A DNA stretch of 15,480 bases from an uncultured Alphaproteobacteria bacterium (GCA_903933475.1 CAIZKE010000072.1:1-15480), one strand, 5' to 3'. Positions 1 to 6,582 are shown, counted from the first letter of the stretch. Numbers and translations are program-made. Notes: generated from the sequence alone by a model not told the origin.

Positions 1-771
1 ACACTGGCGCACATGGCTGCAAAGGGGGACAGCCGGATCGCCTCCGCGACCTTCTTCGCCGCCCAGCAGGACTTCTCCGAAGCCGGCGACCTCCTCCTGT
101 TCACCAGCGAGGAATGGCTGTCTGACCTCGAGAAGCAAATGGAGGCTGGCGGCGGCGTCCTGGCCGGCCAGACCATGGCGGATACCTTCAACATGCTCCG
201 CTCGAACGACCTGATCTGGTCCTTCTTCGTCAACAACTACCTGCTGGGCAAGGAGCCCAAGCCCTTCGACCTGCTGTTCTGGAACTCGGACCAGACGCGG
301 ATGCCGAGGACCCTGCACCTCTACTACCTGCGCCGGTTCTACGGGGACAACGCCCTGGCTCGGGGTGAACTGGAGCTGGATGGCGTCAAGCTCGACCTGG
401 GACAGGTCAAGACGCCGGTCTACATCCAGTCCTCAAAGGAGGACCACATCGCTCCCGCACGTTCGGTCTACCGGGGCGCGCGCCTCTTCGGCGGGCCGAC
501 CACCTTCACCCTGGCTGGCTCCGGGCATATCGCCGGTGTGATCAACGCGCCGGTGGCGAAGAAGTACCAGCACTGGACCCATGACACCCTGCCCGAGAGC
601 CTTGAGGCCTGGCAGGCCGGAGCGGTAGAGGCGCCCGGGTCCTGGTGGCCACACTGGGCCGAATGGCTGAGATCGCGCTCGGGGGGCCAGGTCCCCGCCC
701 GGGATCCCTCCGCAGGCCCCCTTCCCGCCCTTGAGGATGCCCCCGGGAGCTACGTAAAGGTTACGTCCTGA
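1..771 (+). CDS. phaC: Class I poly(3-hydroxyalkanoate) synthase, C-terminal part (5' end outside window)
   Basis: PhaC polymerises (R)-3-hydroxyacyl-CoA into polyhydroxyalkanoate storage granules in the cytoplasm. The reading frame is open from base 1, so the gene enters from the left; 256 residues are visible of a family usually near 600. The visible part is the C-terminal half of the alpha/beta-hydrolase fold. The lipase-like box with the catalytic Cys lies upstream and is not seen. The other two members of the triad are present: Asp in SSKEDHIAP (codon 442-444) and His in GSGHIAGV (codon 526-528). The segments FFAAQQDFSEAGDLLLF and LLFWNSDQTRMP are typical of class I PhaC. The TGA stop at 769-771 lies inside the end of the convergent lipoprotein gene, an 11-bp tail-to-tail overlap, and no terminator hairpin is evident after it. 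Confidence 0.95.
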   Translation, partial: TLAHMAAKGDSRIASATFFAAQQDFSEAGDLLLFTSEEWLSDLEKQMEAGGGVLAGQTMADTFNMLRSNDLIWSFFVNNYLLGKEPKPFDLLFWNSDQTRMPRTLHLYYLRRFYGDNALARGELELDGVKLDLGQVKTPVYIQSSKEDHIAPARSVYRGARLFGGPTTFTLAGSGHIAGVINAPVAKKYQHWTHDTLPESLEAWQAGAVEAPGSWWPHWAEWLRSRSGGQVPARDPSAGPLPALEDAPGSYVKVTS

Positions 772-1627
772 GGCGTCCCATGGCCATTCGCACGCTGGCC
801 GCCAGGGCCCCGATGGGGAGAGTCAGGCTGACCATCCAGGGCGAGAGGGGTGATGGCCCCTTCTCGAGACCGAACCCCATGAGGCGCAGGCTGTAGGGCA
901 GGAAGCCCGTGATCCCGGAGGTCCAGTCCATCCACAGGGTTCCCATGCCGGCAAGGCAGGCCAGGGCCCAGAAGAGGCGCCCTTCCAGGACTGGCATCCG
1001 GAAGACCCTTACCACTGTCCAGAGCATGAAGGCCGGGGTTGCCACAGCGAACCCCAGGAACAGCCACTGGCCCGCAGTCCGGCCCGGTGCCCAGAAAGCC
1101 TGGGACGCCTCGTCCGGCTTTGTCACTTCGGTGTAGGACATGGTCAGGGCCTGGTAGACCCTCACCACCTCGTACCCGCCAGAGCCCGAGGCTGGCGGTT
1201 CCGGCTTTGCAGACAGCAGGGCTGACTCCTTCCGGGGTGTCTGGGCCGTTGCTGGGATCACCTTCCTCCACCCCACCGGAACCAGGGTCAGGTCGACCAC
1301 CGCCCGCCGTTCTGCAAATTGGTAAAGGTATTGGAGTTTCGCGTGTTCCGGGCCCGAAGCGCCCTTCCCCCCGGCCTGCTGCGAGGCCAGCAGGCGTATG
1401 GACCAGGGGGGATCGACGGGAAAGGCCTGGCGAACCTTCTCGATGCCAGCGGCGTGGTCCGGCGAGGCCATGAGTTGGGGAGCGATCCCCCGGTCAATGG
1501 CGGGCCAGTCACCGCGCTGGACGGCGTCCACGAATAGCCGGCCCATCCGGTCTGCATCCAGCTCCGCCTTCGGGGCTGCGCAAGCCGCGAGGAGCATCAG
1601 GCCCAGGAGGGCCAGGAGCCCCCTCAT
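761..1627 (-). CDS. Predicted lipoprotein with three C-terminal membrane segments, unknown function
   Basis: I do not recognise a family for this 288-residue protein. The chosen ATG at 1627 gives a clear lipoprotein signal peptide with lipobox LLAAC, so Cys16 would be acylated. A longer frame reaches back to 1723 but would run through the end of msrB. Residues about 20-180 look soluble and extracytoplasmic; the stretch FVDAVQRGDWPAIDRG resembles the start of NTF2-like or DUF-type domains, but this is weak. Three hydrophobic segments follow at about 187-208, 217-235 and 264-282. A lipid anchor at one end and membrane spans at the other is an unusual layout. Its start overlaps the msrB stop as ATGA, which suggests translational coupling and a related role. 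Besides the lipobox Cys there is only Cys224, so it has no obvious thiol redox pair. Confidence 0.8.
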   Translation of the reverse strand: MRGLLALLGLMLLAACAAPKAELDADRMGRLFVDAVQRGDWPAIDRGIAPQLMASPDHAAGIEKVRQAFPVDPPWSIRLLASQQAGGKGASGPEHAKLQYLYQFAERRAVVDLTLVPVGWRKVIPATAQTPRKESALLSAKPEPPASGSGGYEVVRVYQALTMSYTEVTKPDEASQAFWAPGRTAGQWLFLGFAVATPAFMLWTVVRVFRMPVLEGRLFWALACLAGMGTLWMDWTSGITGFLPYSLRLMGFGLEKGPSPLSPWMVSLTLPIGALAASVRMAMGRLRT

Positions 1628-2127
1628 GCCGGTCGGAACCGCAGCGCGACCCCATTGCTGCAGTATCGAAGGCCTGTAGGGCGGGGCCCATCGTCGAACC
1701 GGTGACCATGGTGTCCGAGGCACTGGGCACAGTGGTACTCGGTGCGGGGCACGCCAATCATCCAGTCGGTCTTCAACCCCAGGGTACCGGGGATGGCGGT
1801 GTGGAAGCTCGGCCAGCCTGTGCCGCTCTCATACTTCCAGGTGGACCGGAAGAGAGGCAGGTCGCATCCGAGGCAATGAAAGGTTCCGCTACGCTTCTCC
1901 CGGAGGAGGTCGCTGGAACCCGGCCTCTCGGTATCCGCCTGCCGCAAGACGGCGAAGGCGCCAGGTGGAAGCCGACGTCGCCAGTCGGCGGTGGTCAGCT
2001 TGCGGAAGGGCGACCCTGCATAGGCGTCCTGCGCAGCGCGAGCCGACCTTGGCGCCAACGTCGCGGCAGAGATGCCGAGGAGAAGCCCGCGGCGGGTAGA
2101 AAGCCCCCTAGAGACCTGCATGTTCAT
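1624..2127 (-). CDS. msrB: Peptide-methionine (R)-S-oxide reductase, Tat-exported
   Basis: MsrB reduces the R epimer of methionine sulfoxide in oxidised proteins. The 167-residue product begins with a twin-arginine signal: STRRGLLLG at residues 10-18, a hydrophobic stretch, and a plausible cleavage site at SARA-AQ near residue 31. It therefore probably works in the periplasm. The MsrB domain spans about 40-165. It has the two zinc-binding CxxC pairs (Cys85/Cys88 and Cys133/Cys136), the GTGWPSF substrate loop at 102-108, and the catalytic Cys156 in RYCSNGVAL, where many homologues have RYC-x-NS. The start is ATG at 2127 or the in-frame ATG at 2121; both lie inside the end of argC (20- or 14-bp overlap). 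The stop overlaps the lipoprotein start by 4 bp. Its reductant is not apparent from the sequence. Confidence 0.93.
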   Translation of the reverse strand: MNMQVSRGLSTRRGLLLGISAATLAPRSARAAQDAYAGSPFRKLTTADWRRRLPPGAFAVLRQADTERPGSSDLLREKRSGTFHCLGCDLPLFRSTWKYESGTGWPSFHTAIPGTLGLKTDWMIGVPRTEYHCAQCLGHHGHRFDDGPRPTGLRYCSNGVALRFRPA

Positions 2128-3085
2128 CTAGCCCCAGCATCAGGTTCAGGTTCTGGACACAGGCACCAGACGCGCCCTTGCCCAGGTTGTCGAGGATCGC
2201 CACCAACCGCGCCTGGGTCCCGTCAGGGGATCCAAAGACGAAGAGGCTCAGGAGGTTGGTGCCGTTCAGCGATTCCGGATCGAGGTCCCAGACATATCCG
2301 GCCGCGCCTGAGCGGGTCTTCTGAAGATCGGCGCAGGCCTCTGCGGAGGCGACACGGACAAAACGCTCGCCGGCATAGCCCGCCTCCAGCGCCTGCCGAA
2401 CGGCCTCCGGCAACGGGCGCTTCGGCAGGGCGGACAGGACCAGGGGCACTTCCACCAGCATGCCCTGGGCATAACGCCCCACGGCGGGGGCGAAGACCGG
2501 CGGGTGGGCAAGCCGTCCGTGGATCTGCATTTCCGGGAGGTGCTTATGGGCGAGGGACAGGCCATAGGTCCGGAAGGCGTCTGATGTTCCCATCGCCGGC
2601 GGTCCCTCGAACTCGCCGATCAGCCCCTTTCCACCCCCGGAAAATCCCGAGATCGCATTGACCGTGACGGGAAAGTCCGCTGGCAGAAGCCCGGCCTCCA
2701 CAAGGGGCCGGACCAGCCCAATGAAGCCCGTCGGATAGCAACCGGGATTGCTGACCCGGTGTGAAGCCTGGATCGCCGCACGCTGTGTGCGGGTCATCTC
2801 GGCGAAGCCGTAGGTCCAGCCGGATGCGGTACGAAAGGCCGTGGAGGCGTCGATCACCTTCACATCGGAAGACGCGATCATGGACACCGCTTCCCGGGAC
2901 GCATCGTCCGGGAGGCAGAGCACCACCAAGTCCGCCGCGTTCAGCAGCTCACGTCGGGCTTCGGGGTCCTTGCGGCGTCCAGGATCAATTGAAAGCAGGG
3001 CCAGGTCGGGGCGACGCTCCAACCGCTCGCGGATCTGGAGGCCCGTTGTTCCGGCCTCGCCATCAATGAAAACCTTGGGGGTCAT
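2108..3085 (-). CDS. argC: N-acetyl-gamma-glutamyl-phosphate reductase (short form)
   Basis: ArgC catalyses the NADPH-dependent reduction of N-acetyl-glutamyl phosphate to the semialdehyde in arginine synthesis. From the ATG at 3085 the protein has 325 residues and matches the shorter (type 2) ArgC form. Visible features are the N-terminal nucleotide-binding motif FIDGEAGTTGLQ (residues 6-17), the catalytic Cys116 in SNPGCYPTG, and AISGFSGGGKG around 145-155. The frame stays open to 3244, but that extension would cross the rpsI terminator and the end of rpsI, so the ATG at 3085 is preferred. The gene lies 82 bp after rpsI and is separated from it by an intrinsic terminator, so it probably has its own promoter or relies on readthrough. 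Its 3' end overlaps msrB. Confidence 0.96.
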   Translation of the reverse strand: MTPKVFIDGEAGTTGLQIRERLERRPDLALLSIDPGRRKDPEARRELLNAADLVVLCLPDDASREAVSMIASSDVKVIDASTAFRTASGWTYGFAEMTRTQRAAIQASHRVSNPGCYPTGFIGLVRPLVEAGLLPADFPVTVNAISGFSGGGKGLIGEFEGPPAMGTSDAFRTYGLSLAHKHLPEMQIHGRLAHPPVFAPAVGRYAQGMLVEVPLVLSALPKRPLPEAVRQALEAGYAGERFVRVASAEACADLQKTRSGAAGYVWDLDPESLNGTNLLSLFVFGSPDGTQARLVAILDNLGKGASGACVQNLNLMLGLDEHAGL

Positions 3086-3111
3086 GCGGCCTGTCCTGGG
3101 GTCACGACACG

Positions 3112-3144
3112 AAAAGGGGCGCTCCGGTAAGCCCGAAGCGCCCC
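3112..3144 (-). terminator. Rho-independent terminator after rpsI
   Basis: On the minus strand the 8-bp stem GGGGCGCT/AGCGCCCC (3137-3144 with 3116-3123) is followed directly by TTTT (3115-3112). Inside it, after one mismatch, three further pairs close a five-base loop. It begins 23 bases after the rpsI stop and lies before the argC start, so it should end the rplM-rpsI transcript. The T run is short, which allows some readthrough. Confidence 0.85.
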
Positions 3145-3167
3145 AGCATCCCGATCGGAGCCGTTGT

Positions 3168-3653
3168 CTAGCGCTTCGAGAACTGGAAGCTGCGGCGGGC
3201 CTTAGCCTTGCCGTACTTCTTACGCTCGACCACTCGGCTGTCACGGGTCAGGAAGCCGTGGGGCTTCAGGACCGAGCGCAGCTCAGGCTCGAAATAGGTC
3301 AGGGCCTTGGAGATACCGTGGCGGATCGCCCCAGCCTGCCCGGACAGGCCCGAGCCGGCCACCGAGACGACGACGTCGAACTGGCCCGAGCGATTGGAGA
3401 CATCCATGGGCTGGGCGATCATCATCCGCAGCACAGGGCGGGCGAAATACACCTCCTGGTCGCGACCGTTGATGGTGATCTGGCCCTTGCCCGGCTTGAT
3501 CCAGACGCGGGCAACCGCGTTCTTGCGCTTGCCGGTCGCATAGGCCCGGCCCTGGGCGTCAAGCTTGCGCTCATAAACGATCGCCTGAGGGGCGGCCTGG
3601 GTGGAGAGGTTTTGCAGGGCATCGAAGCCCGTAGGCGCGGGAGCGTCGGTCAT
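3168..3653 (-). CDS. rpsI: 30S ribosomal protein S9
   Basis: S9 is a small-subunit protein whose basic C-terminal tail reaches the P-site tRNA. The 161-residue product has the conserved core from GRAYATGKRKNAVARVW (about residue 35) to the C-terminal end KAKARRSFQFSKR; the terminal Lys-Arg is the universally conserved tail. About 30 extra residues precede the core compared with the roughly 130-residue E. coli protein, and such an Ala/Pro-rich N-terminal extension is common in alphaproteobacteria. It starts with ATG only 4 bases after the rplM stop, so the two genes form one operon. A terminator follows it. Confidence 0.98.
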   Translation of the reverse strand: MTDAPAPTGFDALQNLSTQAAPQAIVYERKLDAQGRAYATGKRKNAVARVWIKPGKGQITINGRDQEVYFARPVLRMMIAQPMDVSNRSGQFDVVVSVAGSGLSGQAGAIRHGISKALTYFEPELRSVLKPHGFLTRDSRVVERKKYGKAKARRSFQFSKR

Positions 3654-3657
3654 TGTC

Positions 3658-4131
3658 TTACTTGCTCCGCACGTTCTTGGCGTTCATGTCGCCGAAGACC
3701 AGGGCCTCCGGGTTTTGGGCAGCGTGGGGATGCTCGGCCCCGGCATAGACCCTCAGATGTGTGAGCTGGCGACGGGCTAGCGGGCTTTCCTTGGGGAGCA
3801 TGCGCTCGACGGCCTTTTGAAGCACGCGCTCGGGGAAACGCCCGCCGAGGATCTTGTCCGCAGTCCGTTCCTTGATGCCGCCCGGATGGCCGGTATGCCA
3901 GTAATAGGTCTTCTGCTGGAGCTTGCGCCCCGTCAGCCGGACCTTGTCCGCGTTGATCACGACCACGAAGTCACCGCAGTCGACGTGCGGGGTGTAGTCG
4001 GGGCGATGCTTGCCGCGGAGACGCATGGCAATGAAGGAAGCGAGGCGGCCAACGACGGCGTTCTCGGCATCGATCATGATCCACTTCTTCTCGACGTCGG
4101 CGGGCTTCAGCGAAGCCGTCGTCTTCAGCAT
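3658..4131 (-). CDS. rplM: 50S ribosomal protein L13
   Basis: L13 is an early-assembly protein of the large subunit. The 157-residue product shows the family signatures: KKWIMIDAENAVVGRLAS near the N-terminus, GDFVVVINADKVRLTGRK, KTYYWHTGHPGGIKE, and AVERMLPKE followed by LRVYAGAEHPHAAQNPE. It starts at ATG 4131, preceded only by a weak GGA-type ribosome binding site about 9 bases upstream. It is the first gene of the rplM-rpsI operon. A promoter with a perfect inverted repeat lies 50-80 bp upstream and is described separately. Confidence 0.98.
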   Translation of the reverse strand: MLKTTASLKPADVEKKWIMIDAENAVVGRLASFIAMRLRGKHRPDYTPHVDCGDFVVVINADKVRLTGRKLQQKTYYWHTGHPGGIKERTADKILGGRFPERVLQKAVERMLPKESPLARRQLTHLRVYAGAEHPHAAQNPEALVFGDMNAKNVRSK

Positions 4132-4181
4132 GGGAAAAGGTCCATTGGTTGTACGCGGGCCGGAGCCCGGGGCGAGGCGGG

Positions 4182-4211
4182 CGGATACGACAGGGGACCT
4201 TGCCCTGTCAA
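4182..4211 (-). promoter_or_regulatory. Probable rplM-rpsI promoter with embedded inverted repeat
   Basis: On the minus strand a consensus -35 box TTGACA (4211-4206) is followed after 18 bases by a poor -10, TATCCG (4187-4182). A perfect 7-bp inverted repeat, GACAGGG-N7-CCCTGTC, occupies 4189-4209, so it covers most of the -35 box and the whole spacer. A 5' leader of about 45 nt would follow. The -35 match is strong. The -10 assignment, and any protein bound to the dyad, are inference. Confidence 0.55.
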
Positions 4212-4223
4212 CATGCGGCCATG

Positions 4224-4246
4224 AAAAAACTCGTAACCTTCAGGTT
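4224..4246 (-). terminator. Weak hairpin and T run after ctaA, possible terminator
   Basis: In the AT-rich stretch downstream of ctaA the minus strand reads AACC-TGAA-GGTT (4246-4235), then ACGAG and a run of six T (4229-4224). The stem is short and the T run starts five bases after it, so this would be a poor intrinsic terminator. It does sit between ctaA and the rplM promoter, where one is expected. Confidence 0.3.
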
Positions 4247-4283
4247 TTACTGACTTATTTAGTTAAGGTAACATAATACCCAT

Positions 4284-5306
4284 TCAGGTACGGCGGGCGA
4301 CCCACAGGAACCCGGTCGCAAGTCCGAACACAAGGGCGGCGGCAGCCTGGTGTGCCAGCCCGAGGTCGATGGGCGTTGCCCACATCAGGGTCCAGATCCC
4401 CAGCCCGGCCTGGCAGATGACACCCAATCCCAGGGCGACGGCCATACGTCTTCCGGAGGTTGAGGACACCCGCCCGGTCACGGCGGCATAGATCAACCCC
4501 ACCGCGCAGAGACAGAGCAGATAGGCCCCCATGCGGTGATGAAACTGCACGGCAGGCACTGAGTGGGCGAAGGTGGCCCAGAGGCCCTGCCCGGCATAGT
4601 CCTGCGGGAACAGTCGGCCGCCCATCAGCGGCCAATCGTTCAGCACATAGCCGGCGTCATTCCCTGCGACCAGGGCCCCGAGCAGGATCTGGATGTAGAC
4701 CAGCACGGCAAGCACAAGGGCGATCTGCGGCCAGGGGCCGCGAGCGCGCCGCCGAGACGGACCATTCCAGGCCTCAAGCCCCGTCCAGAGCAGGGCTGCA
4801 AGCAGGAAGAAGGCCAGGCCGAGGTGGGTCATCAGTCGCTCCGGAGCCACTGAAACCCGCTGGCTTAGTCCGCTGGCCACCATCCACCAGCCAATAAGGC
4901 CCTGGAGCCCGCCCAGGGCCAGGAGGGCCCAGCAGCGTCCTACCAGGCGTTTCGGGATCTGGCGCATGAACAGGAAGACCAGGAAAGGGAGCCCAAAGGC
5001 TATCCCGACCAGCCGCCCGAGGAACCGGTGGCCCCATTCCCACCAGTAGATCGTCTTGAAGGCCTCGAGGGACATGCCCCGATTGACCTGCTGGTATTGG
5101 GGGATGGCCTTGTACTTCTGGAACTCCGACGCCCAGTCGGCTTCCGACAGGGGCGGAAGGGCGCCCGTCACAGGCTTCCACTCGGTGATGGAGAGCCCCG
5201 AGTTGGTCAAGCGAGTGGCACCGCCCACTACGACCATGGCCAGGACCAGGGCCGCGACGATGAAGAGCCAGATGGCGACAGGGCGGGATCGTTCCGAGTT
5301 GGGCAT
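4284..5306 (-). CDS. ctaA: Heme A synthase (COX15/CtaA family)
   Basis: CtaA converts heme O to heme A in the inner membrane, supplying the cofactor of aa3-type cytochrome oxidase. From ATG 5306 the protein has 340 residues and about eight hydrophobic segments. It has the family motifs VGGATRLTNSGLSITEWKP (27-45), IYWWEWGHRFLGR (86-98), THLGLAF (160-166), QFHHRMGA (254-261) and LAHQAAAA (317-324). His93, His161, His256/257 and His319 are the expected heme ligands. An in-frame TTG at 5315 is an alternative start. The AGGAG at about 5321-5325 lies 3 bases from the TTG and 12 from the ATG, so the start is not settled. No oxidase subunit genes lie nearby. It is divergent from the DUF2842 gene. 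Confidence 0.96.
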   Translation of the reverse strand: MPNSERSRPVAIWLFIVAALVLAMVVVGGATRLTNSGLSITEWKPVTGALPPLSEADWASEFQKYKAIPQYQQVNRGMSLEAFKTIYWWEWGHRFLGRLVGIAFGLPFLVFLFMRQIPKRLVGRCWALLALGGLQGLIGWWMVASGLSQRVSVAPERLMTHLGLAFFLLAALLWTGLEAWNGPSRRRARGPWPQIALVLAVLVYIQILLGALVAGNDAGYVLNDWPLMGGRLFPQDYAGQGLWATFAHSVPAVQFHHRMGAYLLCLCAVGLIYAAVTGRVSSTSGRRMAVALGLGVICQAGLGIWTLMWATPIDLGLAHQAAAALVFGLATGFLWVARRT

Positions 5307-5335
5307 GGGCCGCAATCACTCCTGTCGAAAGCCTC

Positions 5336-5351
5336 TTGGGTCCGCACCCAA
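5336..5351. repeat. Short inverted repeat in the ctaA / DUF2842 divergent spacer
   Basis: TTGGGT-CCGC-ACCCAA forms a 6-bp stem with a 4-base loop, 30-45 bp before the ctaA start. It could be a hairpin in the ctaA leader or an operator-like dyad between the divergent genes. No T run follows on either strand, so it is not an intrinsic terminator. Confidence 0.4.
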
Positions 5352-5357
5352 CCCCGG

Positions 5358-5386
5358 GTGACGAACGCGGTCAGGCGGGATATAGG
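5358..5386 (+). promoter_or_regulatory. Probable promoter of the DUF2842 gene
   Basis: GTGACG (5358-5363), 17 bases, and TATAGG (5381-5386) fit a housekeeping sigma promoter. The ATG at 5394 lies only 7 bases after the -10 hexamer, so transcription would begin at or next to the start codon. Confidence 0.5.
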
Positions 5387-5393
5387 CGCGCCC

Positions 5394-5591
5394 ATGCCGC
5401 GTCGCCTCAGAAGTTTTGTCGGATCCGTCCTGATCCTCATTTTCCTCGCTGGATATGTCTGGGCGGCCACGGCCATCGCCGACCGACTCCCCAACGACAT
5501 GCGGATCAAGCTGGTCTTCTTTGCCCTCGCGGGGGTCGGCTGGGGACTGCCCATCCTGCCCCTGATGACCTGGATGGAGCGGGGCCGATAG
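5394..5591 (+). CDS. Small DUF2842-type membrane protein
   Basis: This is a 65-residue protein with two predicted membrane segments at about residues 9-29 and 40-58, joined by a short polar loop (DRLPNDMR). The N-terminal MPRRLRSFVG and the end GWGLPILPLMTWM resemble the small alphaproteobacterial family DUF2842, whose function is unknown. The ATG at 5394 is chosen because it starts just before the first membrane segment. Upstream in-frame sequence is antisense to ctaA. There is no ribosome binding site in the preceding GC-rich bases, which fits a leaderless message. The stop is 5 bp from the 3' end of the convergent tRNA-Pro gene. Confidence 0.85.
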   Translation: MPRRLRSFVGSVLILIFLAGYVWAATAIADRLPNDMRIKLVFFALAGVGWGLPILPLMTWMERGR

Positions 5592-5596
5592 GCCGA

Positions 5597-5673
<77 letters not shown>

Positions 5674-5689
5674 ACATCGGCGAGCGGTT

Positions 5690-5717
5690 CTTCTAGCGGC
5701 TTGCGCCCGCCGGGCAA
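5690..5717 (-). promoter_or_regulatory. Probable tRNA-Pro promoter, Caulobacter-type
   Basis: On the minus strand TTGCCCG (5717-5711), 13 bases and GCTAGAAG (5697-5690) resemble the Caulobacter housekeeping consensus TTGACGS-N10-14-GCTANAWC. The mature tRNA would begin about 10 bases after the predicted transcription start. Confidence 0.5.
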
Positions 5718-5729
5718 GTGATTTCGGTG

Positions 5730-6167
5730 TCAGCCAGCCAGCAGCACGTCGAGCCTGAGCTTGATGGCGAGCAGGTCTTCCCGGGTCGCCGCCAGTCGCG
5801 CCCGACCCCGCTCGTCGGGAGGCGCCTGCGAAAGCTTGGCAGTGGCTTGAGGCTGCGCAACCGCCAGGGCGGTGCCCACTTCCGGGGCCGCGGCGATTGG
5901 ACCAGCAAGCGCGTGCAGGGCCTTTACGCCATCTCGCCGACAGACCTGCTGGACGTCCCGGATGGAGCGGCCATGGTCATGAAGCAGGGTGCGCAGGCTC
6001 CGGAGCAGGGCGACGTCCTGGGGGCGATAGAACCTGCGTCCCCCCGCCCGTTTCATCGGTCGGATCACCGAGAACCGGGTCTCCCAGAACCTCAGCACAT
6101 GGGGCGCGACCCCGACCTCATCGGCGGCCTCCGAGATCGTCCGGAAAGCTTCGGGCCCCTTGGTCAC
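5730..6167 (-). CDS. MerR-family transcriptional regulator
   Basis: This is a 145-residue protein with an N-terminal winged helix-turn-helix of the MerR type. ISEAADEVGVAPHVLRFWE (11-29) is the helix-turn-helix, and RFYRPQDVALLRSLRTLL (45-62) is the wing and following helix. The C-terminal part is Ala/Pro-rich and ends in a likely helix (RLAATREDLLAIKLRLDVLL); it has no metal- or drug-binding motif that I can recognise. Target and effector are unknown. The start is GTG at 6167, 3 bases after the ihfA stop, so it is very probably cotranscribed with ihfA. A MerR gene directly after ihfA is a recurring alphaproteobacterial arrangement. Confidence 0.92.
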   Translation of the reverse strand: MTKGPEAFRTISEAADEVGVAPHVLRFWETRFSVIRPMKRAGGRRFYRPQDVALLRSLRTLLHDHGRSIRDVQQVCRRDGVKALHALAGPIAAAPEVGTALAVAQPQATAKLSQAPPDERGRARLAATREDLLAIKLRLDVLLAG

Positions 6168-6170
6168 GGT

Positions 6171-6473
6171 TTACTTCGAAAGCGCGCGGTCGATGCGCGC
6201 CTTCATGACCTGGCTGGCGCGGAACCCGATCACGCGGCGGGGTTCGATGGCTGCAGGCTCACCCGTCTTGGGATTGCGACCCATCCGGGCACGCTTGGCC
6301 CGCACCTGGAAGACCCCGAAGCCGGACAGCTTGACCTGCTCGCCCTGTTCAAGTGCCTGGGCTGTCAGTTCCAGGGTTCGCTCGACCAGCTCCGCGCAGT
6401 CCTGGCGAGTCAGGCCCACCTCTTCGTGGACCGCTTCCGCGAGATCGGCTCGTGTGACTGTGGATCCGTTCAT
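6171..6473 (-). CDS. ihfA: Integration host factor alpha subunit
   Basis: IhfA pairs with IhfB to bind and sharply bend DNA, acting in transcription, replication and recombination. The 100-residue product from ATG 6473 covers the whole HU/IHF fold: TRADLAEAVHEEVGLTRQDC at the N-terminus, GEQVKLSGFGVFQVR in the middle, and the DNA-intercalating arm with GRNPKTGEP followed by RRVIGFRASQVMK. The frame can be extended 6 codons to a TTG at 6491, but that start has no clear ribosome binding site. The ATG has AAGGA close upstream, with only two bases between, which is tight. It is separated from fabH by 109 bp that may hold its own promoter, and is followed at once by merR. Confidence 0.96.
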   Translation of the reverse strand: MNGSTVTRADLAEAVHEEVGLTRQDCAELVERTLELTAQALEQGEQVKLSGFGVFQVRAKRARMGRNPKTGEPAAIEPRRVIGFRASQVMKARIDRALSK

Positions 6474-6517
6474 GGTCCTTGCCCGTGCCAAAGGTGAGAC
6501 TGCACACTACGCAATAC

Positions 6518-6543
6518 GTTAACGCCAGAGATAAGCCTTTCAA
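6518..6543 (-). promoter_or_regulatory. Possible ihfA promoter
   Basis: On the minus strand TTGAAAG (6543-6537), 11 bases and GCGTTAAC (6525-6518) partly match the Caulobacter TTGACGS/GCTANAWC pattern. A 6-bp hairpin, TCAGGC-N7-GCCTGA (6545-6563), lies just upstream. It has no proper T run and may only weakly separate fabH from ihfA transcription. Confidence 0.35.
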
Positions 6544-6582
6544 CTCAGGCGCATCAAGCCTGAAGTTAACGATTTTCCCGGG

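Noticed and set aside
1702..2661. 319-codon plus-strand frame opposite msrB and argC
   Set aside because: Both minus-strand genes have catalytic motifs, and the plus frame shows only Arg/Pro/Gly-rich sequence.
3086..3244. N-terminal extension of argC
   Set aside because: The added 53 residues would be encoded across the rpsI terminator and the rpsI 3' end. ATG 3085 gives the expected N-terminus.
2841..3764. 307-codon plus-strand frame across argC, rpsI and the end of rplM
   Set aside because: It crosses an intrinsic terminator and three conserved genes on the other strand and has no recognisable features.
5028..5393. Upstream extension of the DUF2842 reading frame
   Set aside because: It lies antisense to ctaA. 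The promoter and membrane-segment position support ATG 5394.
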